A DNA stretch of 64,000 bases, from positions 21,627,956 through 21,691,955 of the forward strand of contig CM069593.1 of the NCBI GenBank assembly GCA_035771175.1. The letters are read 5' to 3'. A model generated the notes under the pieces. It saw only the letters and a list, made by a program, of their open reading frames with translations. It had not been told where the DNA came from and ran no database searches. Both the position numbers and the translations under genes were made by a program. This stretch comes from Paratinospora sagittata (lineage: Eukaryota > Streptophyta > Magnoliopsida > Ranunculales > Menispermaceae). This document shows, piece after piece, positions 39,602 to 50,896 of the stretch; the stretch's first letter is position 1; every line of letters begins with the position of its first letter.

Positions 39602-40455
39602 TGTTAAAAACAAGCAAACTAATTCACTAATAACACATAAAAGTATTAACAGCAAACACAAATTTAGGCACCAAGATAAACTCTATTTCATTACAAAACC
39701 GGGATGACAACGCTCTCCCCCTTGTGTTTACCAAGCACGTGAGGGTTATTTATAGTTACATGGCTCACTAGGTAGTTATAACTACCTATACACGTCATTC
39801 TCTCATGAGCACATTTACAAGGACTGAATTCTGGCCATCCACGAGTTTAACTGATCGTAACTCCTTCATCCTATGAAGCCACATATCAAGGTAGTTATTC
39901 TAACCACCCTTGATGCCTAGGTGGCATAACTACTTGCAACTCCCAAGTAGTTATTGGGGCTGAAAGTTACATAACCTCCTGTAACTTTCCCCAACTTGTT
40001 GCCACATGTCCTCTCATGGACTGAGGTAGTTATGCACGCCCTATAACTATCTCCCCTCATTTCCCATGTGTCAATTGCCATGAAACCGAATTCATAACCA
40101 CCTGCTAGGTGTCCATCACCCACGCTTGCCAAGAATAAATCCATGATCAAGTCCAAGACCAAGCCTAAGATAAGACCCAAAACCAAGTCCAAGCCCATTA
40201 TCTAGAAGTTTTTAAAATTAGGTAAATTATTGGTATGGAAAGCGGTCAAAGTTAGATGCAGTGCATTACATATGTATGGCCAAGATTTTTTTGTGAATTG
40301 TATTTTATTTAGTATAAATACCCCTCATACGAGAGGTTTAAATATCAAGTGAAGTAGCAAGTTCTTCTTCTTGTACAAGCTCTTGTATTATTTAAGAAAT
40401 AAATTCTTTTTCATGTTTATTTTTCTTCTTCTTCCAACAAAGTGGTATCAAAGCC
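39602..40455 (+). mobile_element. LTR with primer-binding site, 5' fragment of a retrotransposon
   Basis: It begins TGTTAAAAACAAGC and ends CTTCTTCCAACA at 40439, with a TATA box (tataaata) at 40313 and a CT-rich R/U5-like tail. A tRNA-Met-type primer site (tggtatcaaagcc) follows at 40443, then an ATG with a gag-like start that is lost after about 50 bp. No second LTR, gag or pol was found, so it is a truncated 5' end. Confidence 0.65.
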
Positions 40456-42049
40456 ATGGCTAACATTGGTATGGCATCCTTTCAAGTCCTTTCAAATTAT
40501 ACAAGTAGAGATTTTAGTTAATTAAACTAATGAAATGAAAGTTGGTCTACATGTAATGTAACTTGTAAAATTTGGGTAATCTTTTTTACACAAAACTCTC
40601 ATATATATCTTATAATTTTATATCTTGCTTGTAAATTATGAAATAATTAAGCTTCAAGCTAGTTTGGCGATAACCAAAATTTCAATTTCATGAATTGGAG
40701 AAATCAATTTTATGAATTGGTCAATTTAATAAATTGGACAATTTACAGGCACATTTCTAATTGGTAAATGCTACCTATCTTATTATTAGATGCACCTCCC
40801 CCAATGACAATTTTATATTGGCTCAATTGACACCAAATTGGTCTTATATGTATAAATTGGAGAATATAGTTTACCCGAAAAAACAAATAAATAACATATT
40901 AAACTATATATGTTATGATTATGCATAAAAATGGATACTAAATTATCAATTTAGATTCTTCAAGATAAAGTTAGCAAATCATTTTTGGTAGAACTAACTT
41001 TTACCTAGAAATCTAATTTAATTTATGGATTTTTTTATTATCCAAAAATTATATAAATATATTTTCTTAGAAAAATTATGAATATTGTACATCTTGATCT
41101 TGTAATTAGATGTATGACCCCACTATGTTACAATAATTTAATATTCTCTTAAATGCACCAATTATGGTTAGTTAAATTGAAGAAATCACTATTCCAAGTT
41201 TAGTTGTGTTCATTTTGGTACCTTAGCTTCTTATTCCCTCTAATTAATTGATGTAATTTTGGTTTTATATAATAATTGAATAATATAGTCTATCTAACAA
41301 GACAAATAAATAACTTATTCAACAATATATGTTATGATTTATGCATAGACTAGATACTAAAATGTTAATATAGATTTCTCAAAATACATTCAACAAATAA
41401 TAGTGAAACTTTTTAACTAACAATGGTACGTTTTTTTTAACTTGGGTAAAGTGGGAACTGGGAAACACTCTTTCTTTTAAGTCCCACATGGAATGAATAG
41501 GAGAAAGAAGTTACTTTTCCTCTATAACTACAATATTAAGTATAGTTTTTAGTCCCACATTGCCTTTGAAGAGAGAGAGGTTGAACTCTCCTCCTACAAA
41601 AAGGGCTCCCTACACCACTATTCACTCACTTAACTATTGCATTGTTGTAATACTTGCACTTGAGCTTTAATTTTATGTGGCATGAGTGTTGGGGGTCCTT
41701 AATGAGGAAACCCATAACAAAAAACAATTGCTAGATTAGAAAGTTTAAGCACATTTAGTAGTATATAGGTAGATTTAGGTAGAAATAGTATTTTGGTAGG
41801 AATTTGTTACATTTTGGTATCCTTTACACCCATCGTCTCTTCTCCTTGGATTGCGTTGATGAGAAAAGTGGGCTCTTCTAGAGAAGAGTATCTCTCTCTA
41901 AGTCACAATAGTGGCTATAAATATAGTGAGAGATTTTAATCATTAAATTTTCCTTTTCTATCTCTTTCTGATAATTAAAAATTTTAGTTTCTTCTTGTAA
42001 GAGAATTTTCTTTTTCTTTCTTTTTTTAAATTTTATTTTGTGTTTGGTT

Positions 42050-42272
42050 TTAGGTTGGGAAAAGCCCGACCAACCCGACCCGACTTTAAGTCGGTCGGGT
42101 AGCCTTCATTTTTTGTGGGTGTCGGGTCGAGTTCGGGTGAAGATTTTTTTCACCCGGCCTGACCGGTGTTCACCCCTACATTTAGGAGTATAAGTAGATT
42201 TTAGTGTATAAGTTAAAACTAGATGCTTGGTATATAAGTTAGGAATATATAATAATATATAATATAATATAT

Positions 42273-42311
<39 letters not shown>

Positions 42312-42478
42312 CAAGTCGGGTCGGGTCAACCCGACTAGTTATCATATAAACGTGAAACCCGACCCGATTAGGTCGGGTTTATACAAAAGTCACCTGACCT
42401 ATAATGTAAACTTGGCCCAACCCGACCTGAAATGGTCGGGTTTGATCGGGTCAGGTCGGTCGGGTTGCTTTCACCCCA
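42050..42478. mobile_element. CCCGACC-rich hAT-like MITE remnants
   Basis: Many repeats of cccgacc and its complement ggtcggg, with two 'TTCACCCC(T)' terminus-like ends at about 42178 and 42474 that match the CACCCCT ends of hAT elements. A (TA)n tract lies between them. This style of repeat is common in dicot hAT MITEs. Left termini and 8-bp target duplications were not resolved. Confidence 0.4.
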
Positions 42479-42847
42479 AGATAAAACCATATTACGGTTA
42501 CATGCCATGTGAGATAAAGTTCTAGTAGGAACTAAGCTAAGCAAGAAGGTTCAAAATCTTTGCTAACCTCAGTGCGAATAAGTAGGTGAGTTTCCTTAAC
42601 AGGAATTTCTCGGCATATCATTCCATTTTGAGTTCGAATCAAGAAAATCTCATCAAAAGACTTTGAATGGCTTTGCAATTCACTGTGCATAATATTGGGA
42701 GCTTCATTGCTGTACATGACAATGTCCTCATTGTCTAACTCCTCTTTGAACAAAAGCTCCTCTGATAAGTGAGTGCCAGCAACACAAGCGGATTTTGTTT
42801 GATTTTGTGGGTTTTCTTATAAAACCAAAGCAACCACAGCAACCCAT

Positions 42848-44588
42848 TTCAATCAGCTTTGACTTAAGCTTACTATTGCAAAACACAGGGATCTTTAGTA
42901 CTGCCAGTTAACCATGATATCAGGACAAGAAGAAAGACGGATTCTAGGACCCGGAGAATGCAAGAGCGGCCAAATTCCAGATTATTTACAAGGCAAAACA
43001 TTTCCTGATTATCACATTCAAAACAGTCCTCTCTAAGACAAAAGCCGATTACAGCACATGATTACAAAACGAGATTTACTGGACCATATGATTACAAATT
43101 GCAATAATAAGAAATGAACATAATCATATTTTCTTTTCCAATCAATTAGGTAACAGATGTTGTAACTCATTTATCAATCAAAACAACCACCCACCAGTAA
43201 AATATACTGGATTATAAGAATTTCTTGATACAAGTTTGGGCGCTGATAAAACAAGATTCTTAGTTCTTTCACAGAAAATAATACTAGAAAGTAGAGTTAA
43301 TTTACCTGGTATGATATAGAAAAGGAAAAGAAGAGAATATGGGTGTCAAGCCCAAACCATAATGGCTATCCTAATGGATGTCATTTGCACAGCGGATCAA
43401 AGCAGCCGATGAAATCAATGCCATTGCAGTTCAGCACTAACATCTTGACAACTCCAGTTTATACAGATTGAACTCAAAGCCCAGAACCTTCACCATACCA
43501 AACAACGAGATTAAGACAAAACTATCACACAAAAATCGTCAAGAAGTGTACGGAAATATACTGGTTTGAATTTTCAGGAAAAAACAAAAAAAAAAAGGAC
43601 GAGTTTGACGTAGCTGTTTTTGACGCCATTAAGCACTAAAGTAAACGAAAGGGTGAAAACGTCCTTACAGTTCATTAAACATGGAAAACCTACCAATATT
43701 CTAAATGCAAGAAGATAATTGTTAGTTTAGAAAGAGACAATTACCAAACCTAATCAACCTATATATATATACAATAAAAATAAAATAAAACAAACACGCT
43801 CGAATGCCAACTTGAATCGTCCAAAACCTAGATGCAAAGTAATCGATAAGATCTGAAAGAAAAATGTGGATTAAATGGAGGAAGATCTTAAAATTTCAAG
43901 TACCTGTCAATTGCCAACAGAAAAAGTAGAATCTACAATCGTAGAAGCGAATTGAGACCCCCAAATTTCGCACAAACGTTGTTTCTACTCGTTCCAAAAA
44001 CTCTAGATTTCGTATGCAATAATAATAGCACGAATGTGAATCAAATATGGAGAAACAAGACGAATTTGATCTATTTCGCGTCCGTTAAATAAGATTTGTC
44101 GTATCGATTCGAGAGAGAAAATGAAAGTTTGGACCGTTTGAATTAGCATCTGAAATGAGATTTCATGATTGCAAGCGAACGGTAATGTGATAGCGTGGCC
44201 GAGGAACGCTAACAGGAACTTCAACAAAGAGTGGCATCGGCGAAAGCAGCTGCGGAGAACCCTAGCCGCGAACAGCGGCGGAAAACCATAGCGGCGAAAG
44301 CGGAGTAAGAGAGGAGAAGAGAGAAAAGGTGCAGTTCGTCTACGCTGCTTTCTAAAACCCTTAGCGGCACTTGAAGATCAACGCCAAGAGCGGCAGCGAG
44401 AGAGGCGAAGATATAGGTAGTGTCTCTTCCGGATATCCCTGGTAGGAGCTTTTTTCGTCGATATTGTTCGATGTATTTTCTTCTTCACATGAAGCGTATT
44501 AGCTGAGATCTTAGATCCGGAGCAAAGATTTTTCAAGTTCGTTTTTGGAGTAGTTTAAAGTAGTCTACGCAGTTCTCCCGTTCCTTTT
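42848..44588 (-). promoter_or_regulatory. 5' region of the GRIK-derived locus
   Basis: No coding frame. The zone 44220-44420 is GC-richer, with gcggcgaaagcgg-type repeats and aaaccctag, as in plant promoters and 5' UTRs. Placing the old transcription start there, with a 5' UTR intron between it and exon 1, is inference. Confidence 0.35.
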
Positions 44589-44697
44589 GAAAAATTTACC
44601 AAAATAACATTTTAAAAATATCACTTTACAATAATAGCATGTTCTTTTTAAAATTATAATTATAGCATATTTAAACTTGTAAAATATCTAAAATATC
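44589..44697 (+). repeat. Left terminal inverted repeat of the MULE-like element
   Basis: Starts gaaaaatttaccaaaataac and runs to about ctaaaatatcc. Inverted partner of 61643-61751. Confidence 0.7.
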
Positions 44698-46629
44698 CAT
44701 CCATTTTTCACTTAATTACACTTCAAAGAAGTTGTGCGAATTAAATTTTAATTCCCTTTCTCTTTAGTTTTTGTAGAGCATCAATCTAATCTCTCTCCAC
44801 CCTCGCGGTTGCTGACATCGTCGCCTCGCCTTTGCGTTTTCCATTTCTTCTTTTTCATTATCTTCTCAATTAGATTAAATTTGACGATATCGAACAGGCC
44901 GAGGTGTAGCCGGATTGGAGAGTGCAAGTGGCTTCATCGACTTTCCTATTGGCAATTCAACAATTTCCATTACAAAATTGATAATTTCTATCTTCCTTCT
45001 TAATATTTTTTCGCTATGATTTTTTTTCTCACGTTCTTGATTTTGTTTAATTGAAAAGAAGTGGAGAGCATGTCTTGTGAATCTCTAACTTATTGCAGCA
45101 AATCAAGAGCCAAAACTTGTATACAGGGATTGCATTTACTTTAAGATTTTCTCCTCTTTTTAACTCATATTCTTCACGTATGTCCTATTGTATCTGAAAT
45201 TGGCAAATTTCTGTTCTAAGCTTGTATCTGATTTCAAGCTTAAAATCATGCAAGGGAGAAGTGATATTATTTATCCAAAGCTTTTTTGCTAGTAAGAAAC
45301 CCTCAAACTTCACTTAAAAAAAAATTATGAGTAGTGATTATATTATTTAAGCAAAAAATTGTTGCAAATAATGTATCTGAGTATTACATTAACACTCACA
45401 AGCCCTAAGTTTATGCATGTATAGATTATGCATTTGACTTCAAGATAATGGAAACTTGCATTTGCAATATTCATATATATTTGGTTTTGTGGTATAATTA
45501 ACAAGCAAATACAAGCAGTGACCAACAAGAAATGGCTGCAATATACTCTCTTTTTTTCAAATGTTCTAAATTCATGAGTATATCTTTTATTTTTTCTTAA
45601 ATGCATCAAGCACTAAAGCTTTTTCTTCTAGATATATTTTTTGTCCAATTCTATAGATGTATCGAATTCCTTAAGCTACAATTGTACAATTTCCGTTATG
45701 TATGTAATTATATTTTGACTGTTGAATAATGAACTTCTTATCAATTTATCTACTTCTATATTTTTTTTAAAACTATGTTGCTACTAATATATTGGCTTGA
45801 AACCCAATATTTTTTTTTCCATTTGATTGATTCTTCTGATTGTTGAGAGTTTATGTACTTTGTACTTCTTGGTGAAGGCTTTTGAGTTATGTGCTATGTT
45901 CATATTAGTGGAAATGAATTTCATAATGTTTGCTTCCAATAGCTATGATAAAAACTACTCTCTTTGTTAATACTTTTTTTTTTAATTGTGTTGCTACTGA
46001 CATATTGGTGACTTTATTTGGTTCTTGATATATTGGCTTCTAACGCAATATGTTTTTTTTAATCATTTGATGGAGTCCTCTAGTAATTAGTGAGATTATG
46101 GTTACTTTAAGAAATTAATAATGTTGCATACTCTTATCCTTGTTTTGTTTGATTTGTTTAATACATTATTTATTTGGTTGGGTAGTAATTGTAGAATATT
46201 TTGGCATAGGAATTGAAAGTCATGTATGTTTTGAGTCTTTGATTCATATGTTGAAGTATCACTGGTACTTATAGTCGAGGTTGTATATAAATTAATATAA
46301 AAACCCACCTCTAAATACCCTTAAAATAAAAAAAATAAAAAAAGTAATTTCTAGAACTTTCATGAAAAGCTAACTTTTTTTAATTCTTAATTTTTGTTGT
46401 GTTGTGTTTCAATGGCTTAGGTACGGGCCCTTCAATACGTTCTAATCCTTGCAAAAACACATGTCGCATTGATTATGAGATGGTCAATGTCTTTCATCTC
46501 AACATTCAAAAAATAAGCAAACTTTTAAAGACGAACGAGGTTAGTATTACAATCATAATTTTTCAAATAAATACATATATGCATGATGTATGCTTTCTCA
46601 CAAATTGTCAAACATGTACTTACAGTTAA
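44698..46629. other. Left interior of the MULE-like element
   Basis: AT-rich sequence with short frames only. No transposase motif (for example a MULE DDE domain or SWIM finger) was recognised. Confidence 0.4.
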
Positions 46630-46879
46630 ATGCAAAAAAACATCCTTGAATTCAATGAGGAGGAAAAAAATATTGACGAAACAGATTCAATAGAAGAAGA
46701 TACAGTTGATCAATCTCAATCATCAAAAGAAAAACAAGTTGAGATTGAAAATGAAGGTGTGTAAAGAAGATAGTGAAAGGGCAAAGAAAAGGCTCAAGAT
46801 AACTTCAAAGACGGATGTTGATTGTGTTAATAAAAGAGTGCTACTTCAGCACATCATTGAAGTTGAATCAACAATGTAA
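46630..46879 (+). other. Short acidic reading frames inside the MULE-like element
   Basis: ATG 46630 opens a 44-codon frame rich in Glu, Asp, Ser and Lys (NEEEKNIDETDSIEEDTVD). A second frame continues after a shift as KKRLKITSKTDVDCVNKRV and stops at 46879. The composition is protein-like (few T-rich codons, charged residues) and differs from the surroundings. I do not recognise a family. It may be a broken gene of the element or a captured fragment. Confidence 0.35.
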
Positions 46880-46969
46880 ACAATTGTTTTTTTAAAACTT
46901 GTTTATATATCAATAGATGTTTTGTTATTGTATTCATATATCTCATCCATTAATACAATACCAATGTAT

Positions 46970-47625
46970 CTCTATGACCGATACATCGTGATATTACCGA
47001 TGTATTGGTCTTGCTATTATTCTAGGCAAGCTAATGACATCTACGAATAATTGATGTATCAGTTCTGATATTACCAATACATCAGTCATACATATATTGA
47101 GATCTATGACTTTTCAATTTTACTGATTTATCAGTGATATTACCGATGTATCAGTCCTACCTATTTGAGGCAAACTAATGACATCTACGAATAACTGATG
47201 TATCAGTTCTAATATTATTGATACATCAGTCATGCATATATCGAGCTCTATGATTTTTAACTTTTATTGATGTATTGATTTTGATATTTCCGATGTATCG
47301 GTCCTACCTATTTGAGGCAAACTAATGACATCTACGAATAACTGATGTATCAGTTCTAATATTACTGATACATCAGTCTTGCATATATCGAGCTCTATGA
47401 TTTTTAACTTTTATTGATGTATCGATTATGATATTACTGATGTATCGGTCCTACCTATTTAAGGCAAACTAATGACATCTACTAATAACTGATGTATCAG
47501 TTCTAATATTATTGATACATCAGTCATGCATATATTGAGCTCTATGATTTTTAACTTTTATTGATGTATCGATTTTGATATTACCGATGTATTGATTTGG
47601 TCATTATTTTTTACTCATTCTTCAC
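46970..47625. repeat. Minisatellite block 1, period ~145-147 bp
   Basis: About four and a half copies of a unit containing aatgacatctacgaataact, gatgtatcagttctaatatt, gatacatcagtcatgcatat and ccgatgtatcggtcctacct. Unit phase marks (ctacgaa or variant) fall at 47041, 47185, 47332 and 47479. Each unit carries several 10-14 bp palindromes of the type TGATGTATCA / TGATACATCA. Confidence 0.9.
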
Positions 47626-47989
47626 CATGCTGGATGAAGATGATTGCTGTTACAAACATTAGTTGATTAATACATTGGTCATATTTCTATTATATACAAT
47701 TGTATCTTTATTATAAAAAACTAACGTGCGATGTTTCGGTTATATCGAAATTGATATATCAATTATATCTCAACTAATCATAATAGAGATATATTAGTAA
47801 TATCAGAGCTGATAAATCAGTCAAAGCACTATTACATAATATATATATCATCGATTCTTTATTGCACAATATAATTATGACTGATGTATCGATAATATCA
47901 AAATCAATATAATTTTATTTTTTATCGTTAAATATAACTAATACGTTTGTGACTATTATCTATTGGTAATATCATGACCGATTTATCAA

Positions 47990-48615
47990 TCGTAACGCAT
48001 AAATAAACAAGACTGGTATATCGGTAATATTAGAACCGATACATCGGTCATGTTTTTGTCGCAGAATAAAGATATGACCGATACATTAGTGATGTCAAAA
48101 TCGATACATCTGTCATATCTCTATAACTGGATATAACAGATATATCGATAATATCAGAACTTATACATTGGTTATGTTTTTGTCGCGGTATAAAGATATG
48201 AACGATACATCGATGATGTCAAAACTGATACATCTGTCATATCTCTATAACTAGATATGACTGATATATCGATAATATTAAAACTGATACATCGATCGTG
48301 TTTCTATTGCGGTATAAAGATACGAACGATGCATCGATGATGTCTAAATCGATACATCTGTTATATCTCTATAACTAGATGTGACTGATATATCGGTAAT
48401 ATCAAAATTGATACATCAATCGTGTTTCTGTCACTGTATAAAGATATGAGTGATACATCGGTAATGTCTAAACCGATACATCTGTCATATCTCTATAACT
48501 AGATATGACTGATATATCAATAATATCAGAATCGATACATCAATCATGTTTTTGTCGCGGAATAAAGATATAGCTAGATATGACTGATATATCAATATTA
48601 CTAGAACTAATATAT
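47990..48615. repeat. Minisatellite block 2, period ~120 bp
   Basis: About five copies of a unit containing gactgatatatcggtaatat, accgatacatcggtcatgtt, tgtcgcggaataaagatatg and catctgtcatatctctataa. It is a different unit from block 1 but has the same GATACATC / GATATATC palindromic core. Confidence 0.9.
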
Positions 48616-48813
48616 CAGCCGAACGTCTGCAACTCGAAAGCGATTATTGTGCTTTTGAAGTTTAATCGTTGCGTTTAAGGGGTTTAGCTTTGGATGTCGC
48701 TATGTAATTTTTGCAGAAAACATGTCACAACGCCCCTGACGTAGGCTGACGTCATGACCAGCACAATGTATTATATACTGTATATACCCATATACAGTAT
48801 ACAATACACTATC

Positions 48814-50896
48814 TGTCACGACGCCCCTGACGTAGGCTGACGTCATGACCTGCACAACGTACTATACACTGTACATACTCATATACAATATATAATACAC
48901 TGTCAACCTTCACGTACTCTCACAATCCATCCCAAACTTACAAATTTTTTTTTCTATACCACAAATCAAATCCAATATAGTTCATTCATTCACACATCAC
49001 ATTTTCATTTCATCATCCAATATATTAAGCTATCTATGCCCACACATCCCATCTAGATGATAATACACATATACATATAATGTGTGATAAGTATACATAT
49101 CAAAATAACAAAAATATAATTTATTTCCTCCAAGTATACATACACATACCAGACAAGTTCCTTTTCCCTTCGAGTCAATACCTGAAATATTGGAGGAAAT
49201 AGGGTGAGCAAACAACAGCTCAGTGAATATAGTTCTTGAGATGGCAATTATATACATTTAGAGAAATATGACATTTAAAATCATTTCAAACACTTATTCA
49301 ACACATGCATCATTCAACAAATATATCATACATGTCAACAACATAAATTGCATGAGTTTTCAATAACACAATGCACAATTTCCCTCCTCCGCAAGGCAAG
49401 AGAGCGGGTCTAACCCTTGTATGGCCGTACAAGTTAGACACAGTCTCTCATTACCCAATTCACAGTCATTTCAAGGATCGCAACCCTTGTTAGGACGGAC
49501 CTACTGACAATGAGGACTCGCAAAACCTCATTTCGGATCTAATTCCTAACGAAATGACAATGAGGATTCGCAAAACCTCATCATTACAAACTCCAAGTGC
49601 TAAAATCAGTTTGCATGATCCATAAAACTCAATGCATTATATATCAATATAACATGCATACAATCAAACATTTTATATGCGTACAATGTCATTCAAGAAC
49701 CAAATTAAGGAAACTATACTCACAGTGGTTACACGGGTTTTCTAAGTCAACCTCTAAAATCGAGCAACAATATTGCTTCCTCAAGAGCGTTTATCCATGC
49801 CCTTAAGCTCTCAATTTAAACACTGAAATTACCATAGATTATCATGAGACGCATCATTTATCATATCGTTAGCTACTAAAAATATCAAATCATATCCAAA
49901 AATCACGATCTTAGTATCGAAACGTCCGGAATTCAGTTCTCTACGAATCTATGATTTCAAATCATTGTTCACATCACTGTTCACAGTACTATTCACTATT
50001 CACAATGCTATTCACTATTCACTATTCACAGTCCTATTCACTATTCACTATTCATCCGAAAGATGTAAATTGTATTAAAATTGTTAAACGGTCTCCAAAA
50101 ATCATGAAATGAAATCTAACCACATATTCGGGGTCCTAACAGTCCAGGGAGTGTTTTTCTACCTTCATAGTTAATTTTTCATTCGCGTTGGGTCAAAACT
50201 CCAATTTGTCAAAACGCCGCAAAACGGCTCCCACAATCAAAATTTCTCCGCTAGAATAGCTTAGATATTAATTTCACGAAGAAAGAGAGTGAAAATCACT
50301 TACCGCAAGGTCGAATTTGAAGCGAATCCCGCGTTTCTCCCTTCCGTTCTTCCTTTCTCTCGTTTCGGTTCTTCTTCTTCTCGTTCTGCAACTTCCTTTC
50401 CTTCTTCTTTTGATTTCTATTTTATTTTTATTTTTTTTATTTTTTTATCCTTCCTCTTTTACACGTGGAGAGAGCTTAGAAAAGAGAGAAAAGATATTTT
50501 ATATAAAAATGATCCAATACACCTAGGCTCCCCTTAATAACCAACTCCTCCATCAAATTCCATTCAATTCAACTCATCTCATTCATAGAAGTCATTTAAT
50601 AATTCAATTTCAATCTACACCATTTAATAATTCACTTATTTCACATGTATTCATTTACACACATGCATTACATCATACTATGCATTAAGTCCTTAAATCA
50701 TACTCCAATCCACATATTTCATTAACCAACCTCATAAATTAATCAATTTAATTCATATACGCGCATATTTAGCTCATACGTATCATATGATCACATGTAT
50801 ATGTAGCTCATACGTATAAAATATGTGTATTATACATCTTGATATACGTGTAATTTAACGTATATATATATGTAATTAAAATTGCGGGGTGTTACA
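48814..50896 (-). mobile_element. Inner solo LTR, family B, inserted in the outer LTR
   Basis: 2083 bp, from TGTCACGACGCCCC to GCGGGGTGTTACA on the plus strand. Flanks are ctatc (48809-48813) and ctgtc (50897-50901), a 5-bp duplication with one change. The outer LTR, a member of the same family, is interrupted precisely here. It includes repeated 'ctattcactattcac' units near 49990-50050. No coding domain. Confidence 0.88.

Larger units (their letters stand above)
38748..42567. other. Interrupted central part of the GRIK locus
   Basis: 3.8 kb between the N-terminal exon and the activation-segment exon. It contains an LTR with primer-binding site (39602-40455), sequence near 39100 and 39480 with mirrored cctaggc motifs (gtgcctaggcaattgg and ccatgcctaggcgac), 'tagtcccacat' motifs near 41480 and 41550, and a CCCGACC-rich zone (42050-42478). 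None of the expected kinase exons was found on the minus strand. Confidence 0.6.
38005..42847 (-). pseudogene. GRIK (pseudogene): GRIK1/2-type SnRK1-activating kinase, core kinase exons missing
   Basis: Recognisable exons are 42847-42568 (start MGCCGCFGFIRKPTKS, later RTQNGMICREIPVKETHLLIRTE), 38747-38681 (NNALRRYPGTPVFTAPECCLG), 38566-38451 (YHGKAADTWALGVTLYRMVF, PFLGDTLQETYDK), 38352-38274 (NPQLKNLLEGDLCK) and 38129-38005 (LTLNAVTEHPWVVEELGAIP, then stop). GRIK kinases phosphorylate the SnRK1 T-loop. Between the first two exons the Gly loop, the ATP lysine, the HGDIKPDN catalytic loop and DFS should occur; reading 3.8 kb on the minus strand I found none of them, but a truncated LTR element is there. 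Exon 1 also needs a frame change between KIRL and LSEELLFKEELD, and one donor is GC. A non-functional remnant is likely; an assembly gap is the alternative. Confidence 0.8.

Noticed and set aside
46970..48615. CRISPR-like array
   Set aside because: Units are whole tandem copies of 120-147 bp without unique spacers, in a plant nuclear context.
50289..50537. Plus-strand 82-codon frame rich in Phe and Ser
   Set aside because: It lies inside the inner solo LTR in a CT-rich tract; the low-complexity translation has no domain.
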